In this document: positions 1-9,341 of the stretch, piece by piece | Layout: the number at the start of each line of letters is the position of its first letter | Position numbering within the stretch: the stretch's first letter is position 1 | Position numbers and translations under genes: made by a program | From: Firmicutes bacterium TM09-10 | Lineage (GTDB): Bacteria; Bacillota; Clostridia; Lachnospirales; Lachnospiraceae | Direction: 5' to 3' | NCBI GenBank assembly: GCA_003481005.1 | Contig: QUKC01000020.1 | Coordinates: 1-55,291 of the forward strand | Length of the DNA: 55,291 nucleotides | The notes under the pieces: model-generated | Databases searched by the model: none | What the model saw: only the letters and a program-made list of their open reading frames with translations | What the model was told of the DNA's origin: nothing

Positions 1-19
1 TATCATAAGCAGTTCTGTT

Positions 20-235
20 TGTCAAGAACTTTTTTCATTTTTATTTTCAAGCTTCTTTCGAAACCTGGTTGCTTATCACTCGCAGCAACAGTCCATTATT
101 TTATCAGAACTTCCTGTTCATGTCAAGCAGTTTTTTACTTTTTGGAATTTCTTTTCAGAAATCCGTGTTGCTTTCGTTCGCCGCAACAGTCATAAATTTT
201 ACCAAGACTATTCGCCGATGTCAAGCACTTTCTCT
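20..235. repeat. Imperfect ~100-bp tandem repeat, about 2.2 copies, in the gap before the cvpA-like gene
   Basis: The words TGTCAAG (20, 121, 219) and GCAACAGT (85, 183) recur at a 98-101 bp interval, each followed by T-rich sequence, so the first 235 bases are a decayed tandem repeat. No gene was found in 1-354. What lies left of the window is unknown, so the array could be longer. Function unknown. Confidence 0.6.
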
Positions 236-249
236 TCTTTTTTAAAGAA

Positions 250-281
250 GAAGTTCCATCGCATTCCCTGCGGTGGAACTT
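250..281 (-). terminator. Hairpin downstream of the cvpA-like gene
   Basis: AGTTCCATCGC and GCGGTGGAACT form an almost perfect inverted repeat about 75 bases past the stop of the minus-strand gene at 355. The T tract on the minus strand is weak and interrupted, so terminator is the likely but not certain role. Confidence 0.4.
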
Positions 282-354
282 CAGTATAGCATTATCCTTT
301 TTTAGTTGTCAACCAGTTTTTGCTTTTTTCTTACTTTTTTACAATCCCGTAACA

Positions 355-831
355 TCAGGATAATCCCGCCAGCCAGTAGGCGAACCGGTTCATCTGATAA
401 AGCTTCGTCAGCCATTCGTTTTCAACGGTCCACGCCGCGATCTGGCTGCCGACTCTTCCTGTATCGAAGCTGGCGATTACAATATAAATAATCCATAAAA
501 CTACAATGCTCTCTGCCATGCCGACCACGATTCCCAGTACACTGTTGAGCAGTTTCAGAATCGGCAGGTGCGCGATTGCCGAAAGGGACTTGAAAATCAG
601 GTTCACCAGTCTGGCTGCGAGTCCGGTAATCAGCAGCATCAGAACCGACAGTATTATATTGGTAGTGTTTTTTTCTTTCACACTGCTATATAAAAGGATA
701 GCCAGCGAAAGGACGAACAGAGAAATGACCAGAGACAGCAACATCCTGATTTCATCCACCATTCCTTTTTTCATTCCGGCATATCCCCGCCAGAGGGCAA
801 ATAAGATCACGCAAACCAGCAGTACGTTCAT
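355..831 (-). CDS. CvpA-family integral membrane protein
   Basis: A 158-residue, very hydrophobic protein with about four membrane segments (roughly residues 1-15, 30-50, 58-80 and 98-122). The layout matches the CvpA (colicin V production) family: an early Gly-Tyr-Ala-Gly-Met-Lys-Lys-Gly stretch, and a Leu-Asn-Ser-Val-Leu-Gly turn before the last helix. In other Firmicutes such proteins are linked to cell envelope and growth phenotypes, but no reaction is established. It starts 12 bases after the DUF5711-like gene and is probably co-transcribed with it and the LysM gene. Family assignment is fairly sure; role is unknown. Confidence 0.7.
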   Translation of the reverse strand: MNVLLVCVILFALWRGYAGMKKGMVDEIRMLLSLVISLFVLSLAILLYSSVKEKNTTNIILSVLMLLITGLAARLVNLIFKSLSAIAHLPILKLLNSVLGIVVGMAESIVVLWIIYIVIASFDTGRVGSQIAAWTVENEWLTKLYQMNRFAYWLAGLS

Positions 832-843
832 TTTTTCTCCCGT

Positions 844-2040
844 TTATTTCATTTCTATCATATCTATGCTGTTTACAGTAACCGCAAGAAACCGGTTTCC
901 GCCCAGCGTTTTTAAAAGCTGCGTCTGTTCCGGTATCGGTCCGCTGTATTTTTCTTTTCCGTTCAGGTTATAAATCAGGCACTCTGCTTCATTATATATA
1001 ATCAGTTCCTGATCTGAAATCAGAGCATCCCGGTATTCGATTGCAAACGGCAACGACAGCACCTGCGTTCCATTCATATTATAAATGTCAATCCGATATT
1101 TTCCGTTTCCATTCGTTCCATTAAAAATAAACGCCACATAATTGCCGCTGCTGCGGACGTCCTGCACCTCCTCCTGCATGAAATTCTGGAAGATATTTTT
1201 TGGAATTTCATTTCCTTCATATAACATGAACTGATTATTTCCCACAGAATACGCCGTATGCGTCCCCGTAAACTCTGCCAGCGGGATTACCGTATCCGAA
1301 TATTCGTAGGAGCTTACCATCGTGTCGGTGTAGTTTTGTCCGACTTCGTCAAAATTGTAAAAGCTGACGATCGATTTCATGCTGCCGCTTTCTGCTTTCA
1401 GATATGCCACCATCATCAGTTTTCCATTGTCCGACAATGACACGGAAACCGGATAACCCGATTTCTGCATCGTCGTTTTGATTCCGACTGCTTTTTCCCC
1501 AGTAGGATTATAGACGTTGATCCAGGTCACATCCCCATCCTCCAGAATCGCTGCCACAACGCCGTTCGCTGCCACGGACAGCGATTTCACCGGAAGATTC
1601 GTATCAATCTGTTTGGATGTTCCGTCCTGACTGATATCATAAATCAGGTTGCCGTTATAATCCCCAACTGCGACCCAGCCCGACCGCACAGAGACGCACG
1701 GCGACTGCATGTCGTAAGTCTGGTTCCACATGGCGTTTCCTTTGTAATCCGTATAGCTGATACCATCCTTACTGTAAGTCAGAAAGCCATTCTGGTAGCT
1801 CAGCAGAGTGGCACCGGACACCTGGTTCCTGTCGATTGCGGACACGACCGTGTAGCCGGAGTAGGTTTGATTTTTAAGCAGTGTTACCGCCGTCACCGTC
1901 AGCGCTGCGATCACGCCGATTACGCAGCAGGAACGAAGGATCACTTTCAGACGATGCGCCCGGATTTCCCGTTTAAAATTCTTGCTGTCTTTTTTCTCGT
2001 TTTTTTCTTTTTTTCGCAGGTATTCCCTGATATCTACCAT
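844..2040 (-). CDS. DUF5711-like membrane-anchored beta-propeller protein
   Basis: The 398 residues start with a charged, Lys-rich cytoplasmic tail (about 1-33) and one membrane helix (about 34-55). A long extracytoplasmic region follows with repeated beta-strand units (patterns such as Asp-Gly-Asp-Val-Thr-Trp and Asn-Gly-Thr-Gln-Val), as in WD/PQQ-like propellers. Length and layout fit the clostridial DUF5711 family, recalled from general knowledge. GGGGAC sits 10 bases before the ATG. It lies between the LysM gene upstream and the cvpA-like gene downstream on the same strand, suggesting an envelope-related operon. No enzyme motif is visible; a scaffold or sensor role is only a guess. Confidence 0.6.
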   Translation of the reverse strand: MVDIREYLRKKEKNEKKDSKNFKREIRAHRLKVILRSCCVIGVIAALTVTAVTLLKNQTYSGYTVVSAIDRNQVSGATLLSYQNGFLTYSKDGISYTDYKGNAMWNQTYDMQSPCVSVRSGWVAVGDYNGNLIYDISQDGTSKQIDTNLPVKSLSVAANGVVAAILEDGDVTWINVYNPTGEKAVGIKTTMQKSGYPVSVSLSDNGKLMMVAYLKAESGSMKSIVSFYNFDEVGQNYTDTMVSSYEYSDTVIPLAEFTGTHTAYSVGNNQFMLYEGNEIPKNIFQNFMQEEVQDVRSSGNYVAFIFNGTNGNGKYRIDIYNMNGTQVLSLPFAIEYRDALISDQELIIYNEAECLIYNLNGKEKYSGPIPEQTQLLKTLGGNRFLAVTVNSIDMIEMK

Positions 2041-2138
2041 ATGAGATAAGTCCCCATTTCTTTTGCAGCATCTTTGCGAGCATGTTGACTCACTTGCGCT
2101 TGTTTTTCTTGTGCGCTCATTCCATCATAACACATTCA

Positions 2139-3398
2139 TTATTTTGAAGGTAGTAAAATATTCTGTCCGGGCTGGATTTGATTCGGATCTTTTATATTAT
2201 TCAGGCGGCAGATTTCTATCACCTTTTCATCTGTTCCGTAAAATCTCCTGGAAATAGCGATGAGGCTGTCTCCCTTCTGCACCTGATAGCTTTCCGGATG
2301 TGCCAGGGCTTCCTGAACCTGAGGAAAGGAATCGGAGGCTGATGCGGACTGCCGGGCTGTCGAGGATTCAGCGTCTGCGTCGGTCGCAACCGCATTCTGG
2401 CTGTCCGCTGTTGCGCTATCTGCTGTTACGTTGTCTGTCATTACGTTGTCCGCCGTCCTATTGTCTGTCACTTCGCCATCCATCGCCGTATTGGCCGCAC
2501 CGGTTGCATCGTCCGCCTGTGTAGCTTCGTCCAAGGCGGCAGACTGCGCCATTTCGTCCGATGAATTCCAGCCAACAGTCTCTTCTACAATCAGTCCGGG
2601 AGATGTATTTTCCGTCTCATTTTTTGTATTCCGGACAGCTCCTGCCAACAGGGCGGAAACCGCTTTCATATCCGGGTACTGATTGACGGACGTCAGCGCC
2701 GTTCCGACCAGAACCAACAAAAGCACCAGGCAGCCAATCCGGCAAAGCTTCGGGAATAGGGCGCCGGTACTGCCCAAGCGGGCCTGATAAGCTGTCCCAA
2801 AAGCAGTTTTCCTCGACGCTGCGTTTGCGTTCAGCGTAGGTGCTGCAGCTTTAAGCGCACCTAGCCTTGACAGCACCGTTTTCCTGCCCGACGCTGTATT
2901 CGGCGCAGACGCCCTGGAGGCGGTTATCCCCCGCGCTGCGTCCACTGCAGCTTCCGCTTTTCTTTTTTCCCGGCGGGCATTGATCGCTTCCATCACCCGT
3001 TCCTCCTCCACATCTGCAGGGCGGTTCTGCTCCCGTTCAGCAATCATATATGCCTGCATTTCTTCGTTTTGTTCATAAAAAATAAAATAGCCTCCGATCT
3101 GGATTTCTTCTCCCCGCACGGTCCAGAACCGGACGGCAGCTTCCTTTTTTTCAATTTTTCCAATCCGCTCCAGCTTCTGAAAATACGGAAAATTTCCGCG
3201 CCTGAAGTCCGTTTCTTTTTCCACCCCGTAAATCAAATAATAGCGGATGCCGCCCTTTTCCTCCTGCTGCCCGAATGCCAGACACGTCTCTTTTCCCTGG
3301 CATCGTTCCAGAAACGTATGGACATAATCCTCCATGTACAATTTTACATTCGGACTGCCTGTCCCGATCTGCATCACATTTTTGGGTATTTTCAACAT
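2139..3398 (-). CDS. LysM-domain protein with a single membrane segment and a disordered linker
   Basis: The start at 3398 is chosen because AAAGGAGCAGAGG lies just before this ATG; an in-frame ATG at 3419 has no such site. About 419 residues. The N-terminal ~150 residues form a compact alpha/beta domain of unknown type. A charged Ala/Arg linker follows, then one membrane helix (Cys-Leu-Val-Leu-Leu-Leu-Val-Leu near 225-240). Next comes a long Ala/Asp/Thr-rich low-complexity tract with Thr-Ala-Asp and Asp-Asn-Val repeats. A C-terminal LysM module (about the last 48 residues) is typical of peptidoglycan or glycan binding. The protein probably tethers something in the cytoplasm to the wall. Only LysM and the topology are firm. 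Confidence 0.75.
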   Translation of the reverse strand: MLKIPKNVMQIGTGSPNVKLYMEDYVHTFLERCQGKETCLAFGQQEEKGGIRYYLIYGVEKETDFRRGNFPYFQKLERIGKIEKKEAAVRFWTVRGEEIQIGGYFIFYEQNEEMQAYMIAEREQNRPADVEEERVMEAINARREKRKAEAAVDAARGITASRASAPNTASGRKTVLSRLGALKAAAPTLNANAASRKTAFGTAYQARLGSTGALFPKLCRIGCLVLLLVLVGTALTSVNQYPDMKAVSALLAGAVRNTKNETENTSPGLIVEETVGWNSSDEMAQSAALDEATQADDATGAANTAMDGEVTDNRTADNVMTDNVTADSATADSQNAVATDADAESSTARQSASASDSFPQVQEALAHPESYQVQKGDSLIAISRRFYGTDEKVIEICRLNNIKDPNQIQPGQNILLPSK

Positions 3399-3575
3399 TT
3401 TACCTCTGCTCCTTTCCATCCGGGCACCCCGTTTTTCCTAATCTTAGCAGACCGTTGCCGCAGATTTTGTCTGTTTATGCGCTCTTTTTTGGCGGTTTGG
3501 AGCAGAGTCTCGTTCTGGAACTTTTGCACATATTTATTCTGTCAAACACTTCTGTTCGATATAAAAAGCACAATA

Positions 3576-3590
3576 AAATACATTGTATTT
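3576..3590. promoter_or_regulatory. Possible operator: perfect 6-3-6 palindrome before the GH2 gene
   Basis: AAATAC-ATT-GTATTT is a perfect dyad 77 bases before the GH2 start, in the 269-base gap between the divergent LysM and GH2 genes. AT-rich sequence around it (GATATAAA, ATAAAATA) could hold a -10 box. A sugar-responsive repressor site is plausible but unproven. Confidence 0.3.
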
Positions 3591-3667
3591 CCTTCCGGAC
3601 TCTTCTAAACTATTTTTTAGTAGATACCAAAATTTCTGCAGAATACACTAAAGGAGTGGTACTGAAA

Positions 3668-6307
3668 ATGAGCAAACTTTCTCTTGCAGGCGAATGGAAA
3701 CTTCGCGGCGAGTTTATGGACGTAACAGCAGATCGCTGTGCAGAGGTGCTCGTCCACCTCAACGCCATGCCTCCCAAGCCGACAATTCCCGGTTATCTGA
3801 CCGAAGAAAATATGACCGAGGAGGAACGGGAAATGTATCTGAAAGAACCCGATCCGAAATTTACGGTAAATACCGCCCTCGCCATGCACCCCTATCCTTC
3901 CAAAACGGGATATATTCCTATGACTGTACCCGGCGACGTTACAACCGCCCTGATCGATAACGGAGTTATCGAGGAGCCTTTTTTAAAGGACAACACAAAA
4001 AAAAGCATCTGGATTAAAGAGCTTTCCTGGTGGCTTGTCAAAGAATTTGATATCACCGAAGAAATGCTCAATGAAGATATTGTCCGCCTGAACATTGAAA
4101 TGCTCGATTTTAATGCCGATATTTTAGTTAACGGCATTCCCGCCGGACATCAGGAAAATACCTTCTGTGCTTTTTCTGCAGATATCAAACGCTTTTTGCA
4201 TGTCGGTACCAACCAGATCGTGATCCGTCTGACCTCCGGCATGGAATTAAATTATCCACATGACACCGTTTCCTATTACTGTGCAAGTGACAATGCGATC
4301 TGCGACCAACGAGTATACACGCGTAAGCCACAGTTTACCTATGGCTGGGACTGGTGTCAGCCCGTTCCTACCTGCGGTATCGGACGTTCGATCGAAATCG
4401 AAGCGTTCAGCGGTGCACAGGTAATCGCTTCCCGCGTCGATACGCTCAGCCTTTCCGGAAATGATGCAGAAATCGAATTTCATTTTGAAATCGAAAAATC
4501 CAACATGGTGCAGAGCGCTGAAACAGAGCTGGAATATGAGCTGTCCATCGACGGCAAGACCGCGTATACCGGTCATCAGACCCTGATGCTTGTCGGCGGC
4601 ATCAATTTTGCACAGGAACGCGTTGTATTAAAGGATGCAAAGCTCTGGTGGCCGAACGGTTACGGTGCTCAGAACCTTTATACCTTTACCGCACGCTGCA
4701 CGGCACGCGGCATCACCCATGAAGCAAAACCGAAGAAAATCGGTATCCGCACGCTTTCCATCGACTTTTCCAAGCTGCCGGATGAAAGCCGCAACTTCTT
4801 CTTCAAAATCAACGGCACCCGTATTTTCTGCAAAGGCGGCAACTGGGTTCCTACCGATTCTATCTATCTGCGGACGCCTGATGAAAACTATAAAAAGCTG
4901 GTCAGCGAAGGTGCAGCAGCACACTTTACCATGTTCCGTATGTGGGGCGGCGGCACTTATGAACCGGATTGCTTCTACGATTACTGCTCCGAATACGGTA
5001 TTTTACTGATGCACGATTTTATGTATGCATGTGCTTTTTACCCCGATCAGAAGGATTCGTTCCTTTACGAAGCAGAACGCGAGGCAGAATATCAGACCAA
5101 GCGTCTGGCGCATTATCCCTGTATGGCAGTCTGGACCGGAAACAACGAAATCGCCGAGTCCTACACCGACTGGTTCCCGGGAATGCTGCAGCCCGAACGC
5201 TACTGGGGCGATCAGATTTTCAACTACATCCAGCCCCGCGCGGTCCAGCACAACAGCCCGCTGATTCCCTACATGCCCTCCACCCCGTACTTTGGAGAAC
5301 GTTCCAATACCACTGAAGAGGGAGACGTCCATGCATGGACCTATTTTGGACGCGATTCCAAGACGAGATTCAAATTTTCTTACGAGCTGGAAGCTTTTGA
5401 TCGATTCCCGGCGCGTTTTTCCAGTGAATACGGATTTTTCGGTGCGCAGATGGAAAGCACCGTCCGCCGGTATTTGGACGGGGAAGAGATGTCCTTCAAC
5501 AATCCGTCCTGGAAGCATCACGGCGAGTTCGAACGCAAGCGTGGGGCCATTGACGGCGTTATCAACCGCCATCTGACTGAATTTTCCACGCTGGACGAAC
5601 GCAGCTATCTGCTTTACAGCGGTATCATGCAGGGACTTTTATATGCCGAAATGGCAGAGGCGCTCCGCCAGAAATCTTATGGTGCCGGCGATCTGATCTG
5701 GATGTACAATGACTGCTGGCCGGAAACCGGTTGGACCATTATCGATTACTATCTGACCAGAAAGGTTTCGTTCTACTTCTTAAAACGCGCTTTTGATACG
5801 AAAAAACTGATTATCCGGAAGGCAGACGGCGGCGCGGTTGTAACCGTCATCAACGAAACCCCTGATGAAATCCGGACAACTATCTGCGTCGGCACACAGA
5901 CCTTTGATGGCGCACACAATAGTGTTCTCCTGACAAAGGATTTGACCGTTGCTCCGCATTCCTGGCAGCAATTCCATGTAGACGCTGAAGAGCCTGCCGC
6001 AGACGGATATTTCGTTGTAAGTGCAGACGGCTTTGAAACAGCTGACAGTCTGCGCGCTTATTACCGCGAATACACCATTCCGGAAAGCGATGCGGTGATC
6101 GAATCCGTTGAAAAAGACGGCAGCGATCTGCTCGTAACCGTCCGTGCAAACGTATTTACACCCTTCGCTTATCTGATGACAAGCGACGACAGAGTACATT
6201 ACAGTGATAACTACTTCAAGCTCTATCCCGGAGAGGCAAAGACGATCCGCGTAGAAAACTGCGACGAGATGCCTGCGCTGCACACAGCTGCAACAATGCA
6301 CGCGTAA
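3668..6307 (+). CDS. Glycoside hydrolase family 2, beta-mannosidase type
   Basis: The open frame runs back to 3275, but the start is placed at 3668 because AAGGAG lies 11 bases before this ATG and the upstream part encodes no domain. About 879 residues, the usual size of GH2 beta-mannosidases, with no signal peptide, so probably intracellular. Order: N-terminal jelly-roll sugar-binding domain, immunoglobulin-like domain, TIM barrel, C-terminal beta domains. Family markers include Arg-Met-Trp-Gly-Gly-Gly-Thr-Tyr-Glu and Gly-Asn-Asn-Glu, where E494 is the expected acid/base. In Ser-Ser-Glu-Tyr-Gly, E587 is the expected nucleophile. It should release terminal beta-mannose, perhaps from N-glycan core or mannan oligosaccharides. 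The Asp-box gene follows on the same strand. Confidence 0.85.
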   Translation: MSKLSLAGEWKLRGEFMDVTADRCAEVLVHLNAMPPKPTIPGYLTEENMTEEEREMYLKEPDPKFTVNTALAMHPYPSKTGYIPMTVPGDVTTALIDNGVIEEPFLKDNTKKSIWIKELSWWLVKEFDITEEMLNEDIVRLNIEMLDFNADILVNGIPAGHQENTFCAFSADIKRFLHVGTNQIVIRLTSGMELNYPHDTVSYYCASDNAICDQRVYTRKPQFTYGWDWCQPVPTCGIGRSIEIEAFSGAQVIASRVDTLSLSGNDAEIEFHFEIEKSNMVQSAETELEYELSIDGKTAYTGHQTLMLVGGINFAQERVVLKDAKLWWPNGYGAQNLYTFTARCTARGITHEAKPKKIGIRTLSIDFSKLPDESRNFFFKINGTRIFCKGGNWVPTDSIYLRTPDENYKKLVSEGAAAHFTMFRMWGGGTYEPDCFYDYCSEYGILLMHDFMYACAFYPDQKDSFLYEAEREAEYQTKRLAHYPCMAVWTGNNEIAESYTDWFPGMLQPERYWGDQIFNYIQPRAVQHNSPLIPYMPSTPYFGERSNTTEEGDVHAWTYFGRDSKTRFKFSYELEAFDRFPARFSSEYGFFGAQMESTVRRYLDGEEMSFNNPSWKHHGEFERKRGAIDGVINRHLTEFSTLDERSYLLYSGIMQGLLYAEMAEALRQKSYGAGDLIWMYNDCWPETGWTIIDYYLTRKVSFYFLKRAFDTKKLIIRKADGGAVVTVINETPDEIRTTICVGTQTFDGAHNSVLLTKDLTVAPHSWQQFHVDAEEPAADGYFVVSADGFETADSLRAYYREYTIPESDAVIESVEKDGSDLLVTVRANVFTPFAYLMTSDDRVHYSDNYFKLYPGEAKTIRVENCDEMPALHTAATMHA

Positions 6308-6325
6308 ATTTGTATATACCTGTTA

Positions 6326-6371
6326 TGCGCATGCGCAAAAAGATTCACAAAAGGATCTTTCGCGCATGCGT
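6326..6371. terminator. Long hairpin between the GH2 and BNR genes
   Basis: ATGCGCATGCGCAAAAAGAT pairs imperfectly with ATCTTTCGCGCATGCG, giving a long stem 19 bases after the GH2 stop. The following T tract is poor (TTTCATATT), so partial termination or mRNA stabilisation is possible. Confidence 0.45.
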
Positions 6372-6421
6372 TTCATATTGAGTGGGCATCGTCCTGCGCA
6401 ATGTCAAAAGAAAGGGGACTT

Positions 6422-7591
6422 ATGTCACATACAATTATTGACCTGCCGCCTGTCGGAGACGACGGCAGGCTTTACCGCGATACCGCTTTGAATTTCGTGG
6501 AATCCCTGATTCCGAATCCGTGGAACAGCTGTCACGCGCCCGATCTTTTAGAGCTTGAAAATGGCGATCTGCTTTGCTGCTGGTTTGCAGGCTCCTGTGA
6601 GGGAAACGCGGACGTCAGCATCGCTGTGTCACGTCTGTCAGAGGACAGTTCCCAGTGGGAAACACCGGTAATTGTTTCCGATGATCCAACCCGCAGCGAG
6701 CAGAATCCTTCCCTCTTCCTGCATCCAAACGGAGAAATATGGCTGATGTATACCGCACAGGTTTCCCGTGATCCCAACAATCCAACCTCTGACAATTTAC
6801 AGGGAACTGCTGAAATCCGCCGGAAAATTTCCCGCGATAACGGGCACACCTGGGAGGCGACCGAGACAATGTTTTCCGCTCCCGGCTCGTTCTGCCGGCA
6901 AAAGATTCAGATTCTGTCCAACGGACGTTTTATTTTCAACAATTTCCGCTGTGCGATCAACGATTCCTGCATGGGAGACGATTACACCGTCCTGCAGCTT
7001 TCAGACGACCAGGGCAAAACCTGGCGCAGCGTCATGATGCCCGGCAGCCGCGGGCGCGTACACGGCAATATCGTGGAGCTTTCTCCCGGAAATCTGATCT
7101 GCCTGCTGCGCAGCCGCTCTGCTGACCATATTTACCGTTCGGAATCCCATGATAACGGCGAGACCTGGAGCGTGCCGGAGCCTACTGTGCTGCGCAACAA
7201 CAACGCAAGCATTACCGCAATCCGTCTTCAAAGCGGCGCAGTCTGCGTTGTATACAATGACGTCGCCTTCAATGACGAGCCCGAGCGCACCGTCTGGCCC
7301 GACCAGCGCTGTCCTGTCGTACTCGCCATTTCCGAGGACGGAGGAAAAAGCTGGCCCTGGCGGCGTATCATCGAGCACGGCGAGGGCTTTATCGGTCCGT
7401 GGAACGACGTCAACAACCGCCGTTACGAATATCCCTGCCTGATTCAGGGAAAAGACGGTAGGATTCATGTCGCTTATGCGTGGGGCTATCGTAAGCGTAT
7501 TAAATATCTGTGCATGGATGAAGCATGGATCCGAGGAGAAAAGCTTTGTAAAGGCGTTGGCGGGGACGAGACTCTGACCTGCAAAAGATAA
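6422..7591 (+). CDS. Sialidase-fold (BNR / Asp-box) family protein
   Basis: The start at 6422 is preferred over the in-frame ATG at 6401, because AAAGGGGAC lies just before the second. About 389 residues with no signal peptide. Four Asp boxes of form Ser-x-Asp-x-Gly-x-Thr-Trp are visible: Ser-Arg-Asp-Asn-Gly-His-Thr-Trp, Ser-Asp-Asp-Gln-Gly-Lys-Thr-Trp, Ser-His-Asp-Asn-Gly-Glu-Thr-Trp and Ser-Glu-Asp-Gly-Gly-Lys-Ser-Trp. This is the repeat signature of six-bladed sialidase-like propellers. A clear N-terminal FRIP motif of true GH33 sialidases was not seen, so the substrate need not be sialic acid. Being next to a beta-mannosidase-type GH2, it may act on the same glycan. Confidence 0.75.
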   Translation: MSHTIIDLPPVGDDGRLYRDTALNFVESLIPNPWNSCHAPDLLELENGDLLCCWFAGSCEGNADVSIAVSRLSEDSSQWETPVIVSDDPTRSEQNPSLFLHPNGEIWLMYTAQVSRDPNNPTSDNLQGTAEIRRKISRDNGHTWEATETMFSAPGSFCRQKIQILSNGRFIFNNFRCAINDSCMGDDYTVLQLSDDQGKTWRSVMMPGSRGRVHGNIVELSPGNLICLLRSRSADHIYRSESHDNGETWSVPEPTVLRNNNASITAIRLQSGAVCVVYNDVAFNDEPERTVWPDQRCPVVLAISEDGGKSWPWRRIIEHGEGFIGPWNDVNNRRYEYPCLIQGKDGRIHVAYAWGYRKRIKYLCMDEAWIRGEKLCKGVGGDETLTCKR

Positions 7592-7597
7592 AGGAAG

Positions 7598-7647
7598 AAA
7601 AACCGGCAGACAGCAAAGCTTTGATCGCTTCGCTGCTGCCGGTTTTT
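7598..7647. terminator. Bidirectional terminator between the BNR gene and galM
   Basis: AAAAACCGGCAG pairs with CTGCCGGTTTTT around a 26-base loop with secondary pairing (CAGCAAAG / GCTTTG). A/T runs on both sides suit termination of the convergent genes ending at 7591 and 7669. Confidence 0.8.
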
Positions 7648-7668
7648 CTATGCCCTGCGCGGACAGTT

Positions 7669-8700
7669 TTATACAAACCGATATTCTGTTACGGTGTGAT
7701 ACGGTCTGTCAGGTCCGAATACCGAAGAAGGAAACTGTGGTTTGTTCGGTGTATCCGGATAGAACTGGGTTTCCAGTGCCAGGCCCGCTCTGTAGCCGTA
7801 GGTTTTCCCATCCTTTGCGGCTTCAAGATCCCTGGAGTTGCCCGAATAGAACTGAACGCCCGGAAGATCTGTATAAACCTCCATCGTGCGGGATTTATCG
7901 GAGTTCTTGACAACTGCAATTTTACGAACCTGCCCGGTGTAATTGTCCAGAACCCAGTTATGGTCATATCCGCCTGCCATTTTAAGCTGGTCAAAGTCTG
8001 CATCGATCCGTTCGCCGATCAGATGCGGCTCTGTGAAGTCCATCGGTGTACCTTCTACGCGTAAAATATCTCCATTCGGAATCGATTCTGCATCGGCCGG
8101 GGTATACGCATGGGAAAACAACTGCAGCTCATGGTCGGTAATCTGTCCGGCACCGTGTCCATCCAGATTGAAATAGCAATGGTTTGTCAGGTTAAGAATC
8201 GTATCTGCATCGCTTACCACATCATAGGTAATGCGCAGTCCGTTCTCCTCCGTCAGCTCATACAGAACCGAAAAGTCCCTGTTTCCGCCAAAGCCAAGTT
8301 CCCCATCTTTCATAGACATCGTGAATAAAATGCCGTTTTCTTTTTCTTCGGCATCCCAGATCCGCTTATGCCCACCCAGAGCTCTGTGACTGTGCAGGTT
8401 ATTGCCATTGTCGTTGACAGACAGCTCATAGGTTTTTCCTTCGAGGGTGAATTTTGCACCGCCGATCCGGTTCGCATTCGGCGCAACGACTGCACCATAA
8501 AATTTACCGTTTTCCAGATATTGCTCCAACCTGTCATAACCAAGTGCAACGTCTGCAAAATTTCCGTTATGATCCGGCGCCCAGATGCGGATGATCAGCG
8601 CACCGAAGCTGCTGACCGTCACCTTCATACCATGACTGTTTTCCAGTGTATACAAATACACCTCTCTGCCGTTTACTTCCCCGAATAACTCTTTTTTCAT
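7669..8700 (-). CDS. galM: Aldose 1-epimerase (galactose mutarotase)
   Basis: Converts alpha- and beta-anomers of galactose or glucose in the cytoplasm. The 344 residues match the usual galM length. The frame extends upstream to 8766, but that would overlap recR; ATG 8700 has GAGATGGA before it and fits the family N terminus. Motifs: Asn-Ala-Asn-Arg-Ile-Gly-Gly (substrate Arg), Asn-Leu-His (catalytic His about residue 100), Leu-Thr-Asn-His-Cys-Tyr-Phe-Asn-Leu (second His), Tyr-Asp-His-Asn, and a late Glu in Leu-Glu-Thr-Gln. Placed downstream of recR on the same strand with 37 bases between them. Confidence 0.92.
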   Translation of the reverse strand: MKKELFGEVNGREVYLYTLENSHGMKVTVSSFGALIIRIWAPDHNGNFADVALGYDRLEQYLENGKFYGAVVAPNANRIGGAKFTLEGKTYELSVNDNGNNLHSHRALGGHKRIWDAEEKENGILFTMSMKDGELGFGGNRDFSVLYELTEENGLRITYDVVSDADTILNLTNHCYFNLDGHGAGQITDHELQLFSHAYTPADAESIPNGDILRVEGTPMDFTEPHLIGERIDADFDQLKMAGGYDHNWVLDNYTGQVRKIAVVKNSDKSRTMEVYTDLPGVQFYSGNSRDLEAAKDGKTYGYRAGLALETQFYPDTPNKPQFPSSVFGPDRPYHTVTEYRFV

Positions 8701-8737
8701 AGGTTCGTCCATCTCTTTCGTCTGAAAATTTTGTCTG

Positions 8738-9340
8738 TTACAGCTCAGTACGCCCCTCCAGCGCACGAAGCAGTGTTACTTCATCAATGTATTCCAGATC
8801 ACCGCCTACCGGTACGCCGCTCGCGATTCTTGTCACACGGATTCCGGTAGGTTTAATCAGCTTGCCGATGTACATCGCCGTCGTCTCACCCTCAAGGCTG
8901 GAGTTGGTTGCGATAATGACTTCTTTTACCTCCGGCTCTCTGGACAGGCGCTCCATCAGCTCTTTTAATTTGATATCATGGGGTCCCACGCCCAGCATCG
9001 GGGAAATCGCCCCGTGCAGCACATGATAGACTCCTTTGTATTTTCCGGTTTTTTCGTAGGCAGCCAGATCCCGGCTGTTCTCCACAACCATAATCGTCGA
9101 ATGGTCCCGCTCTGCGTTGGCACAGATCGGGCAAAGCTCGTTATCGGTCAGGGTAAAGCATTCCTTACAATAGCGAACATTCTGCCGAGCCTGTATCATC
9201 GCATTTGCAATCCTGTTCACCTTTGCTTCCGGAAGCCCGATCAGGTGAAACGCCAGACGCTGCGCAGATTTACTGCCAATTCCGGGAAGCCCCGAAAGCT
9301 CGTCAATGAGTTTGTTGATATAGCCGCTGTAAAGATCCAT
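8738..9340 (-). CDS. recR: Recombination mediator RecR
   Basis: 200 residues, full length. The order is helix-hairpin-helix ([11 protein letters not shown]), a four-Cys zinc finger (Cys-Lys-Glu-Cys ... Cys-Pro-Ile-Cys, about residues 58-75), then a Toprim domain (Val-Val-Glu-Asn-Ser-Arg-Asp). With RecO and RecF it loads RecA at gaps. It begins one base after the ybaB stop. The dnaX-ybaB-recR order is the conserved bacterial arrangement, supporting one transcript. Confidence 0.97.
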   Translation of the reverse strand: MDLYSGYINKLIDELSGLPGIGSKSAQRLAFHLIGLPEAKVNRIANAMIQARQNVRYCKECFTLTDNELCPICANAERDHSTIMVVENSRDLAAYEKTGKYKGVYHVLHGAISPMLGVGPHDIKLKELMERLSREPEVKEVIIATNSSLEGETTAMYIGKLIKPTGIRVTRIASGVPVGGDLEYIDEVTLLRALEGRTEL

Positions 9341-9341
9341 A

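Noticed and set aside
2034..2120. 28-residue minus-strand frame between the LysM and DUF5711-like genes, ending inside the latter's start
   Set aside because: Only a weak ribosome site and no recognisable family; cannot be separated from chance.
3275..3667. Extension of the GH2 frame upstream to 3275
   Set aside because: It overlaps the divergent LysM gene, encodes no domain, and a good ribosome site supports the ATG at 3668.
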